NCBI RefSeq assembly: GCF_007713735.2
Contig: NZ_VMNW02000026.1
Coordinates: 30,083 to 94,082 of the forward strand
From: Amycolatopsis acidicola
Lineage (GTDB): Bacteria; Actinomycetota; Actinomycetes; Mycobacteriales; Pseudonocardiaceae
Reading direction: 5' to 3'
DNA: 64,000 nt
Shown here in pieces: positions 9,012 through 16,900 of the stretch. The stretch's first letter is position 1; each line of letters begins with the position of its first letter. The translations under genes were made by a program, and so were the position numbers. Under the pieces are notes generated by a model. The model was not told the origin of the DNA and ran no database searches. It saw only the letters and a list, made by a program, of their open reading frames with translations.

Positions 9012-9548
9012 TCAGTCACTCACCGCGTCGTCGAGGAGGGTGGATTCGGCGCCTGCGTTCTTCAGCTCGTCCCGGACCACGGCGTACGCGAGGCCCTGCG
9101 GATATCCCTTGCGCGCCAACGTCCCCAGCAGACGGCGGGTGGCCGTCTGCTCGTCCACCGAGGTCATCGACCGCATCCGTTTGCGGACCAGTTCCCTGGC
9201 CCGCTGCTCCTCGGACTCGCGGTCGATCTCCCCCGCTGCTTGGGCGGCGACCTCACTGTCGACGCCCTTCCGCTTCAGCTCGGCGACCAGCGCGGTGCGC
9301 GCCAGGCCCTGGTACGCATGCCGCGAACGCACCCACTGCTCGGCGAACGCCGCGTCGTCCACCAGGCCGGAGCTGTCCAGCTTACCCACCATGCGCTCGG
9401 CGAGCTCGTCCTCGAAACCCTTGCGCCGCAAGGCTTTACGCAGCTCGTCCTTCGTGCGCGCCCGGACGGCCAAGAGGTCGAAACAGACCTCTTTGGCCTT
9501 CTTCCACGCCTCCTCCGGCGACAGCTCCGCCGGATCGACCTTCGCCAT
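9012..9548 (-). CDS. recX: RecA regulator RecX
   Basis: RecX binds RecA filaments and restrains recombinase and coprotease activity. The 178-residue protein is made of the three-helix RecX repeats. Recognisable elements are CFDLLAVRARTKDELRKALRRKG near residue 22, LDSSGLVDDAAFAEQWVRSR and ELKRKGVDSEVAAQA. I chose MAKVDPAEL as the start; the frame is open further upstream but only as antisense of recA. It lies 25 bp after the recA stop on the same strand, the usual actinobacterial recA-recX arrangement, and therefore should be induced with recA. Confidence 0.93.
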   Translation of the reverse strand: MAKVDPAELSPEEAWKKAKEVCFDLLAVRARTKDELRKALRRKGFEDELAERMVGKLDSSGLVDDAAFAEQWVRSRHAYQGLARTALVAELKRKGVDSEVAAQAAGEIDRESEEQRARELVRKRMRSMTSVDEQTATRRLLGTLARKGYPQGLAYAVVRDELKNAGAESTLLDDAVSD

Positions 9549-9573
9549 ACCTCTCGCTTTTCCGCGCGAACCC

Positions 9574-10617
9574 TCAGAACTCGACCGGCGCCGGGGCGGT
9601 GTCCTCGGCGTCGAGCTGGGCGCCGATCCCCAGCTTCTCCTTGATCCGCTTCTCGACCTCGTTGGCGATGTCCGGGTTGTCGAGCAGGAACTTCCGCGCG
9701 TTCTCCTTGCCCTGCCCCAGCTGATCGCCCTCGTACGTGTACCAGGCGCCGGACTTGCGCAGGATGCCCTGGTCGACACCCATGTCGATGAGCGAACCCT
9801 CGCGGGAGACGCCCTTGCCGTAGAGGATGTCGAACTCGGCCTGCTTGAAGGGCGGGGCGACCTTGTTCTTCACGACCTTGACCCGGGTGCGGTTGCCGAC
9901 CGCGTCCCCGCTGTCCTTCAGTGTTTCGATGCGGCGGACGTCGAGCCGGACCGAGGCGTAGAACTTCAGCGCCTTACCACCGGTGGTGGTCTCCGGGGAG
10001 CCGAACATGACGCCGACCTTCTCGCGCAGCTGGTTGATGAAGACCGCGGTGGTGCCGGAGTTGGCCAGCGCACCGGTGATCTTCCGCAGGGCCTGGCTCA
10101 TCAGGCGGGCCTGCAGACCCACGTGCGAGTCACCCATCTCGCCCTCGATCTCGGCGCGGGGCACCAGCGCGGCCACCGAGTCGATCACCAGGATGTCCAG
10201 CGCGCCGGAGCGGATCAGCATGTCCGCGATCTCCAGCGCCTGCTCACCGGTGTCCGGTTGAGAGACCAGCAGCGCGTCGGTGTCCACCCCGAGCGCCTTG
10301 GCGTACTCCGGGTCGAGCGCGTGCTCCGCGTCGATGAAGGCCGCGATGCCGCCCGCCTTCTGCGCGTTGGCCACCGCGTGCAGGGCGACCGTGGTCTTAC
10401 CGGAGGATTCCGGGCCATAGATCTCGACGACGCGGCCGCGGGGCAGGCCCCCGATGCCGAGCGCGATGTCCAGCGCGATGGCGCCGGTGGGGATCACGGC
10501 GATCGGCGCGCGGCCCTCGTCCCCGAGGCGCATCACCGATCCCTTGCCGTACTGCTTGTCGATCTGGGCGAGCGCGAGCTCGAGCGCCTTGTCCTTGTCG
10601 GGTGCTGCTGCGGGCAT
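9574..10617 (-). CDS. recA: Recombinase A
   Basis: RecA forms ATP-dependent filaments on single-stranded DNA for recombination and triggers LexA self-cleavage. The 347-residue length is standard. It has the N-terminal segment with IDKQYGKGSVMRLGD, Walker A GPESSGKTT, the conserved FIDAEHALDPEYA block, the DNA-binding loop INQLREKVGVMFGSPETTTGG, and an acidic C-terminal tail. The ATG beginning MPAAAPDKDKALELAL is chosen by family length. There is no intein. A LexA box lies about 145 bp upstream and recX follows directly. Confidence 0.98.
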   Translation of the reverse strand: MPAAAPDKDKALELALAQIDKQYGKGSVMRLGDEGRAPIAVIPTGAIALDIALGIGGLPRGRVVEIYGPESSGKTTVALHAVANAQKAGGIAAFIDAEHALDPEYAKALGVDTDALLVSQPDTGEQALEIADMLIRSGALDILVIDSVAALVPRAEIEGEMGDSHVGLQARLMSQALRKITGALANSGTTAVFINQLREKVGVMFGSPETTTGGKALKFYASVRLDVRRIETLKDSGDAVGNRTRVKVVKNKVAPPFKQAEFDILYGKGVSREGSLIDMGVDQGILRKSGAWYTYEGDQLGQGKENARKFLLDNPDIANEVEKRIKEKLGIGAQLDAEDTAPAPVEF

Positions 10618-10760
10618 GGATTCCACCTCGCTGGTCGGAGCCTGTGGGGCTTGGTTGCTGTTTTGAGCTGTTGGGCCCGACACTACGGGCGGGGGCCGAC
10701 AGTTTCGGACCGTGGCGATCAATCTGTGGACAGCCGACCCCGATGTGCACAACACGATAG

Positions 10761-10776
10761 CCGAACACCTGTTCGA
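10761..10776 (-). promoter_or_regulatory. LexA (SOS) box of recA
   Basis: On the minus strand this reads TCGAACAGGTGTTCGG, which matches the actinobacterial SOS box TCGAAC-N4-GTTCGA at all but the last base. It is centred about 150 bp upstream of the recA start, a position compatible with the damage-inducible recA promoter known in mycobacteria. Confidence 0.85.
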
Positions 10777-10823
10777 CGCAAGGACTGACACACCCTCGTC
10801 GCGGATTTTTCCGCGCAAGCCGT

Positions 10824-10879
10824 CAGCGGCGTTCGACCAGTGACGTTCGGCCAGCGGCGTTCGGTCAGCGGCGTTCGGC
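10824..10879. repeat. Four 14-bp tandem repeats covering the 3' end of the DUF3046 gene
   Basis: Four head-to-tail units of exactly 14 bp, of the form CAGCGGCGTTCGGC, occupy 10824-10837, 10838-10851, 10852-10865 and 10866-10879. The stop codon of the leftward DUF3046 gene (10865-10867) lies at the junction of the third and fourth units. The gene's last codons are thus one unit of the array and the other units lie just downstream of its stop. Confidence 0.8.
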
Positions 10880-11059
10880 CGGCACGTCGAAGGCCTGGCA
10901 CACCTCACGCCAGATCTCCTTCGCGGACAGCCCCGCGGCCAGCGCCTCGTCCACTGTCCTGCCGCCGAGCGAACTGAACACGTGGTCCTTGGCCATCGTC
11001 TCGGCGCGGACGGGGCCGAACTCGTCGGACATCAACCTTCGGAAAACGGTGATACGCAT
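10865..11059 (-). CDS. DUF3046 protein
   Basis: This small acidic protein of 64 residues (MRITVFRRLMSDEFGPVRAE...) matches the actinobacterial DUF3046 family, which is frequently found near recA. Its function is unknown. Its start is 27 bp from that of a divergently read small membrane protein, so the two promoters share the gap. The last codons (AERR and stop) are part of a 14-bp tandem array that continues downstream, so the C-terminus may vary between strains. It reads in the same direction as recA and ends about 90 bp upstream of the recA LexA box. Confidence 0.85.
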   Translation of the reverse strand: MRITVFRRLMSDEFGPVRAETMAKDHVFSSLGGRTVDEALAAGLSAKEIWREVCQAFDVPAERR

Positions 11060-11086
11060 CGGGACCAGCGTAGCTACCCTGGATCG

Positions 11087-11197
11087 ATGGACGGCTCCCA
11101 GAGCGGCTGGCTGCTCACGATCGCTTCGATCCTCACCCTGATCGCGGCGATCGTGGTGGCGTTGGGCGCGCTCTGGTCGATGCGCAAGCGCAAGTGA
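11087..11197 (+). CDS. Small single-pass membrane protein
   Basis: The 36-residue product MDGSQSGWLL... has one hydrophobic helix (about residues 9-30) and a positively charged end SMRKRK, which predicts an N-out, C-in topology. A TACCCT hexamer lies 7 bp before the ATG and there is no ribosome binding site, so a leaderless message is plausible. The gene is divergent from DUF3046. I do not recognise a family and cannot assign a function; the codon pattern and the clean topology are why I accept it as real. Confidence 0.6.
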   Translation: MDGSQSGWLLTIASILTLIAAIVVALGALWSMRKRK

Positions 11198-11215
11198 TTC
11201 CCATTCCCCGAAAAT

Positions 11216-11230
11216 GAGAATATCATTCTC
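11216..11230. promoter_or_regulatory. Palindrome resembling a Fur/Zur-family operator
   Basis: GAGAAT-ATC-ATTCTC is a perfect six-base inverted repeat with a 3-bp centre, in one of the few AT-rich spots of the window. It lies 37 bp before the start of the alpha/beta hydrolase. The 15-bp, 7-1-7 type layout is like Fur-family metal-regulator sites. Which regulator binds cannot be told from sequence alone. Confidence 0.4.
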
Positions 11231-11266
11231 TCCCAGTGTCGATCACCGGCGGAGAGGACGGCGGGC

Positions 11267-12016
11267 ATGGCGACATTCGTGCTGGTGCACGGCGGAGGCC
11301 ACGGCGGCTGGTGCTACCAGCCTCTCGTCGGGGTGCTCCGCGAGGCGGGCCACGAGGTATACGCCCCGACGCTGACCGGCCTCGGCGAACGGTCCCATCT
11401 GCTCGGCCCGCACGTGGACCTCGGCCTGCACATCGAGGACATCGCGGCCGTGCTGCGCTACGAAGACCTGCGCGATGTCGTCCTCGTCGGGCACAGCTAC
11501 GGCGGGATGGTGATCACCGGCGCCGCGGACAGGGCGGCCGAGCGCGTGGGCAAGCTGGTCTATCTGGACGCGGCGACCCCGGCCGGCGGGCAGTCGCTCG
11601 TGGACATCGCGGGCCCGATCATGAACGAGGCCCGCAAGCACGGGAAGGTGGTCGACGGGATCGAACTGGTCCTGCTGCCGTCGCCGGGCGCGGGCGCCTT
11701 CTACGGCCCGGCCGACCCGGATGTGGTGGCGTGGATGGACGAACGGCTGACGGCTCATCCCTGGCCCTGCTTCGAGCAGCCGCTCGAACTCACCGACGAG
11801 GACGCGCTGCGGGCGATCCCGCAGTACCACGTCGTGTGCACCAGCACGCTCGCCACGAGGGACCCGGAACTCGTCGCCGGGGCCAGGAAAGCGGGCAGGC
11901 TCTGGGACATCGACACCGGGCACGACCTGATGATCACCGAACCACGCGCCGTCGCCGACGCGCTGCTGGAGATCGCGGCGGCTCAGGTCCCCGGCTGGAC
12001 GGTCTGTTCGAAGTAG
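11267..12016 (+). CDS. Alpha/beta-hydrolase (small esterase type)
   Basis: The 249-residue protein has the features of a compact alpha/beta-hydrolase: oxyanion segment LVHGGGHGGW (residues 6-15), nucleophile elbow GHSYGG with Ser77, and a late His in DTGHDLM. It resembles the salicylate/methyl-ketone esterase group that acts on small esters. GGAGAGG stands at the right distance before the ATG. Its 3' end overlaps the end of the convergent Hsp70-like gene by 34 bp. A palindrome of Fur/Zur type lies in its promoter region, which would make it metal-responsive if the site is real. The true substrate is unknown. Confidence 0.85.
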   Translation: MATFVLVHGGGHGGWCYQPLVGVLREAGHEVYAPTLTGLGERSHLLGPHVDLGLHIEDIAAVLRYEDLRDVVLVGHSYGGMVITGAADRAAERVGKLVYLDAATPAGGQSLVDIAGPIMNEARKHGKVVDGIELVLLPSPGAGAFYGPADPDVVAWMDERLTAHPWPCFEQPLELTDEDALRAIPQYHVVCTSTLATRDPELVAGARKAGRLWDIDTGHDLMITEPRAVADALLEIAAAQVPGWTVCSK

Positions 12017-13833
12017 TCGGCCAGTTTCGACGCCGTGAGCGGGGCCTGGTCGCTGCCCGTCTTCTGGTAGACGACCCCGGCCAGCGGGCGGTCGGCCACG
12101 CTGAACACCAGCACCGCCGACGTCCGCCCGGACGCCGCGGAGTAGCTGCCCGACAGGCCGTTCCCCTTCCACGGCGCCTGGATCTGGTCCCCGCCAACGG
12201 AACTGAGCAGCCGGTCGGTGTACTCCTTGATCGTCGCCGCGCTGGTGCCGTGCAAATAGGTCACCTGCGCCCCGGCGAGCGCGGGCGCCGAGCACGTGGC
12301 CAGCACCCCGATGTCCTGCCCGGACGGCGGGGCGATGTCCCCGCTGCCCGCGCCCGCGGCGCACTGGCTGGTGTCGGCGACGTCGCCTGCCAGCTGGCGC
12401 ATGCAGCTGGTGAAGCCCTTCGAATCGGCCTGGCCGGGCTGTTTGCACTGGTCGGCGCTGAGCGTGGTGGCCGAGGAGCTCGACGGCCACAACGCGTACG
12501 TCAGCCCGCCGGCGAGCAGCACGACCACAGCGGCGACGATCCCGATGACGAGCTTCTTCTTGCCGCCCTTGGGTTTCGGCGGCGCCTGCGCCGGCAGGCT
12601 CGGGAAGTTCGACGGGTACTGCTGGTAGTTCGGGTACCCGCCGGGCGGGGTCCCGGGCACGTTCGCGACCTGCGGCGGGGCGTACGAATGCGGCGGCGGC
12701 GGTGCCGGCGGGACGCCGGTGGCGGCGACCTGCCCCTCCACGTTCTGGGTGCGCATGCTGATGCCGTCGCCGTTCACGTGGTGCGCGCCGAGCGCGACCG
12801 CCGTCTCCGGCTGGTCGAGGCTGGCTGGGACGACGCCGAGCTTCTCCGAGATCATCGCGCCCACCAGCGGCAGCCGGCTGGAGCCGCCGACAAGGTAGAT
12901 GCCGACGAGCCGGTCCGGGGAGAGCCCGGCGGCCTGCACGGTGCGCGACAACAGCTCGACGCTGCGCAGCATCGCCGGGCGGACGAGCGCCTCCAGCTCG
13001 CCGCGCGTGACCAGCACATCGGTGAACGGCTCGGGCATCGGCACCTCTGTCTGCGGGTGCCGTGACAGGGATTCCTTGGCCGCCTTGACGTCTTCCTGCA
13101 ACGCGCGGCGCGTGCGCCGGTCCGCCGTCGACTCCGGGCGCAGCAGGCGCTGCCAGCGCTGCGGGTCGCGGTGCGAGACCTCGCGACCAACGTGCACCAT
13201 CAGCGCCTGGTCCACGTCGAGGCCGCCGAGGTCGGGCAGGCCGTCCTCGGCCAGCACGGTGAACCCGTTCTGGGTCGCGCCGACCACCGCGACGTCAAAG
13301 GTGCCCGCGCCGAGGTCGTACACCGCCAGCGCCTGGCCCGGCGCGAGCGTTCGGCCGGGGAAGGACGCGAAATGCGCGGCCGCGGCGACCGGCTCCGGCA
13401 CGAGGTGGATCGGGCCCTTGATGCCCGCCAGCCGCGCCGCGGACAGCAGCACGTTGCGGCGCACCGGGCCCCACTGCGCGGGGTGGGTGAGCCGGACCTC
13501 GTCCGGCTGCTCCCCGCCGAGCTGGCGCGTGGTCTCGTCCAGCACCCGGCGCAGCACCGCGGCCAGCGTCTCGTTCACCGGCACGATGTCCTGGCCCAGC
13601 AACAGGGTCTGCTCGTCGACCCGGCGTTTGGGGTTGGGCTCGAACCTCGTCGGGTCGAGGCGGGCGCGGCGCTCGGCGTCGCGGCCGACCATGAGGGTGC
13701 CGTCCTCCTCGGCGAACACCGCCGTGGGCATGGTGGCCGAGCCGTCCACCTCCACCACGCGCGGCGGCATGCCGTGCGCGGACAGCACGGCCACCGTGTT
13801 CGACGTTCCGAGGTCCACGGACAGGATCCGCAC
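11983..13833 (-). CDS. Membrane-anchored Hsp70-like ATPase
   Basis: Residues 1-352 form a DnaK-type nucleotide-binding domain with phosphate-1 DLGTSNT (7-13), phosphate-2 DLGAGTFD (173-180) and adenosine motif LVGGSSRLP (314-322). The usual substrate-binding beta domain and lid are missing. Instead there is a Pro/Gln/Tyr-rich linker (about 371-425), a basic stop KGGKKK, one membrane helix (428-449) and an outer domain of about 165 residues containing several cysteines. The GTG start VRILSVDLGT has GGGGAG upstream. It converges on and overlaps the esterase gene and is divergent from lhr. The architecture suggests that ATP-driven changes inside the cell are coupled to the outer domain; this is inference. 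Confidence 0.85.
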   Translation of the reverse strand: MRILSVDLGTSNTVAVLSAHGMPPRVVEVDGSATMPTAVFAEEDGTLMVGRDAERRARLDPTRFEPNPKRRVDEQTLLLGQDIVPVNETLAAVLRRVLDETTRQLGGEQPDEVRLTHPAQWGPVRRNVLLSAARLAGIKGPIHLVPEPVAAAAHFASFPGRTLAPGQALAVYDLGAGTFDVAVVGATQNGFTVLAEDGLPDLGGLDVDQALMVHVGREVSHRDPQRWQRLLRPESTADRRTRRALQEDVKAAKESLSRHPQTEVPMPEPFTDVLVTRGELEALVRPAMLRSVELLSRTVQAAGLSPDRLVGIYLVGGSSRLPLVGAMISEKLGVVPASLDQPETAVALGAHHVNGDGISMRTQNVEGQVAATGVPPAPPPPHSYAPPQVANVPGTPPGGYPNYQQYPSNFPSLPAQAPPKPKGGKKKLVIGIVAAVVVLLAGGLTYALWPSSSSATTLSADQCKQPGQADSKGFTSCMRQLAGDVADTSQCAAGAGSGDIAPPSGQDIGVLATCSAPALAGAQVTYLHGTSAATIKEYTDRLLSSVGGDQIQAPWKGNGLSGSYSAASGRTSAVLVFSVADRPLAGVVYQKTGSDQAPLTASKLADYFEQTVQPGT

Positions 13834-13942
13834 GGTTCTCCCCTCAAGACTTCCCAGGTCGGAAGCTGATGCTGCCATGCGCGAGCCCCGCACGGGCGCG
13901 GACCCACGGAAATTGTCGGTGGGTCGCGCGATGATGGAGAGC

Positions 13943-16900
13943 GTGTCAGACGTGCTCGACCTGTTCTCACCCGCGACCAGGGATTGGTTCGCGGGTGCCT
14001 TCGCCGCGCCCACCGAAGCCCAGGCCGGGGCCTGGCGGGCGGCGCAGGCGGGTGAGCACGCGCTCGTCGTCGCGCCGACGGGTTCCGGCAAGACGCTCGC
14101 GGCCTTCCTCTGGGCGCTGGACGGGCTCGCTACCGGGCCGCCGCCCGAGTCCGCGGGCAAACGCTGCCGTGTGCTGTACGTCTCGCCGCTCAAGGCGCTC
14201 GCGGTGGACGTACAGCGCAACCTCCGGGCGCCGCTGGCGGGCATGTCGCAGGCCGCGCGCCGGCTCGGGGGCGTCCCGCCGGAGATCACGGTGGGCATGC
14301 GCACCGGGGACACGCCTGCTTCGGAGCGCCGCTCGTTCAACCGCACTCCGCCGGACATCCTGGTCACCACGCCGGAGTCGCTGTTCCTGATCCTCACGTC
14401 CTCCGCGCGGGAGTCACTGCGTGGCGTGGAAACGGTGATCGTCGACGAGGTGCACGCGGTGGCGGGCACCAAACGCGGCGCGCACCTGGCGGTCTCGCTC
14501 GAACGGCTGGACGGGTTGCTGCCGAAGCCCGCCCAGCGCATCGGGCTCTCCGCGACGGTCCGCCCGGTCGACGAGGTGAGCTCGTTCCTCGGCGGCGGGC
14601 GCCCGGTGCGCGTGGTGCAGCCGAAAACACCGAAGACGATCGAGGTGCGGGTCGAGGTTCCGGTGGAGGACATGGCCAATCTCGACGGGCCGTCGCCTTC
14701 GCCGCTGGAGTCGCTGGACTCGCCGCCGATGCCGTCCGAGGGCGGGATCGGCACCCAGGAGGAGATCGCCGGTTCGGCGGTGAAGCGGCCGTCGATCTGG
14801 CCCGCGGTGGAGGAACGGGTGCTGGAGCTGATCCGGCAGCACCGGTCCACCATCGTCTTCGCGAACTCGCGACGGCTGACCGAAAGGCTCACCGCGCGGC
14901 TGAACGAGCTGGCCGCCGAGCACACCGAACTCGAGCCGGGGCAACGGTTTCCGGCCGAGGCGATCGGCGAGTCCGGGCTCACGACGGGTGTCGCGCCCAC
15001 GGTCGCGAGGGCGCACCACGGCTCGATGTCGCGAGAGCAGCGCACCCAGGTCGAGGAGGAGCTGAAGTCGGGGCGGCTGCCGTGCGTGGTCGCCACGTCC
15101 TCGCTCGAACTCGGCATCGACATGGGCGCGGTGGATCTCGTGGTGCAGATCGAGGCGCCGCCGACGGTCGCCTCCGGGCTGCAGCGCGTCGGCCGCGCGG
15201 GGCATCACGTGGGCGCGGTGTCCACCGGCGTGATGTTCCCGAAGTTCCGGGGTGACCTCGTGTCCTGCGCGGTGGTGTCCGAGCGGATGACCGAGGGCGC
15301 GATCGAGGCGGTGCGCTATCCGCGCAACCCGCTGGACGTGCTGGCGCAGCACGTGGTTTCGATGGTGGCGGTCGAGCCGTGGACGGTCGAGGAGCTGGGC
15401 GCCGCGGTCCGCCGGTCGGCGCCGTTCGCGTCGCTCCCGGACGACGCGCTGCTGGCGGTGCTGGACATGCTGGCCGGCCGGTACCCGAGCGAGGAGTTCG
15501 GCGAGCTGCGACCGCGGATCACGTGGGACAGGGTCACCGGGGAGCTGCGCGGCCGCCCCGGTTCGCAGCGGCTGGCGGTCACCTCGGGCGGCACGATCCC
15601 GGATCGCGGGCTGTTCACGGTGATGACGCCGGGCAGCGAGGGCAAGTCCGGTTCACGGGTCGGCGAGCTGGACGAGGAGATGGTGTACGAGTCCCGCGTG
15701 GGGGACACGATCCTGCTCGGCACGTCCTCGTGGCGGGTCACCGACATCACGCACGACAGGGTCATCGTGGTGCCCGCGCCTGGCGAGCCGGCGCGGATGC
15801 CGTTCTGGAAGGGTGACGCGCCGGGCAGGCCGCTGGAGCTGGGCCGCGCGCTCGGCGCGTTCGTCCGCGAACTGTCCACTTCGGACGCCGAGGGCGCGCG
15901 CACGCGTGCCGAGGCGGCGGGGCTGGACGAGTGGGCGCGAGAGAACCTGTTGGCGTACCTGGACGAGCAGCGCGTGGCCACCAGGCACATCCCGAACGAC
16001 CGCACGATCCTGCTGGAGCGCTTCCGTGACGAACTGGGCGACTGGCGGATAGTGCTGCATTCGCAGTTCGGCGCGCAGGTGAACGCGCCGTGGGCGCTGG
16101 CGATAGCGGCGCGGCTGCGGGAGAACCGCGGCGTGGACGCGCAGATCATGCACTCCGACGACGGGATGGTGCTGCGCCTGCCGGACGCGCTGGACGAGAA
16201 CGGCGCCGAGGTCACCATCGGGCCCGAGGACGTGCTGCTGGATCCGGAGGAGGTCGAGCAGCTGATCGTCGCCGAGGTCAGCGGGTCGGCGTTGTTCGCG
16301 GCGCGGTTCCGGGAGTGCGCGGCGCGTTCGCTGCTGCTGCCCCGGCGTGACCCGCGCCGGCGCACTCCCCTGTGGCAGCAACGGCAACGGGCTTCGCAGC
16401 TGCTGGCGGTGGCGGCGAAGTACGAGCGGTTCCCCGTCGTGCTGGAGGCGATGCGGGAATGCCTGCAGGACGTGTACGACGTCGGTGGCCTGCGCGAGCT
16501 GATGAAGGACGTGCGGGCGCGCCGGGTTCGGCTGGTGGACGTGGAGACGCCGTCCGCGTCGCCGTTCGCCCGCAGCCTGATGTTCGGCTACGTCGGCATG
16601 TTCCTGTACGAGACGGACGCCCCACTGGCCGAGCGGCGCGCGGCGGCGCTGTCGCTGGATTCCGCGCTGCTGGCGGAACTCCTTGGCACGGAAGCGATCC
16701 GCGAGCTGCTCGATCCGGAGGCGGTGGCCGAGGTCGAGCGTTCGCTGCAGCGCCTCGATCCGGAGCGGCACGCCCGCAACGCCGAGGACGCGGCGGATCT
16801 GTTGCGGTTCCTGGGAGATCTGACCGACGACGAGGCGGCGGCCCGCGGGATCGAGCCGGAGTGGCTGGCCGAGCTGGTCGGGCAGCGCCGGGTGATCCGG

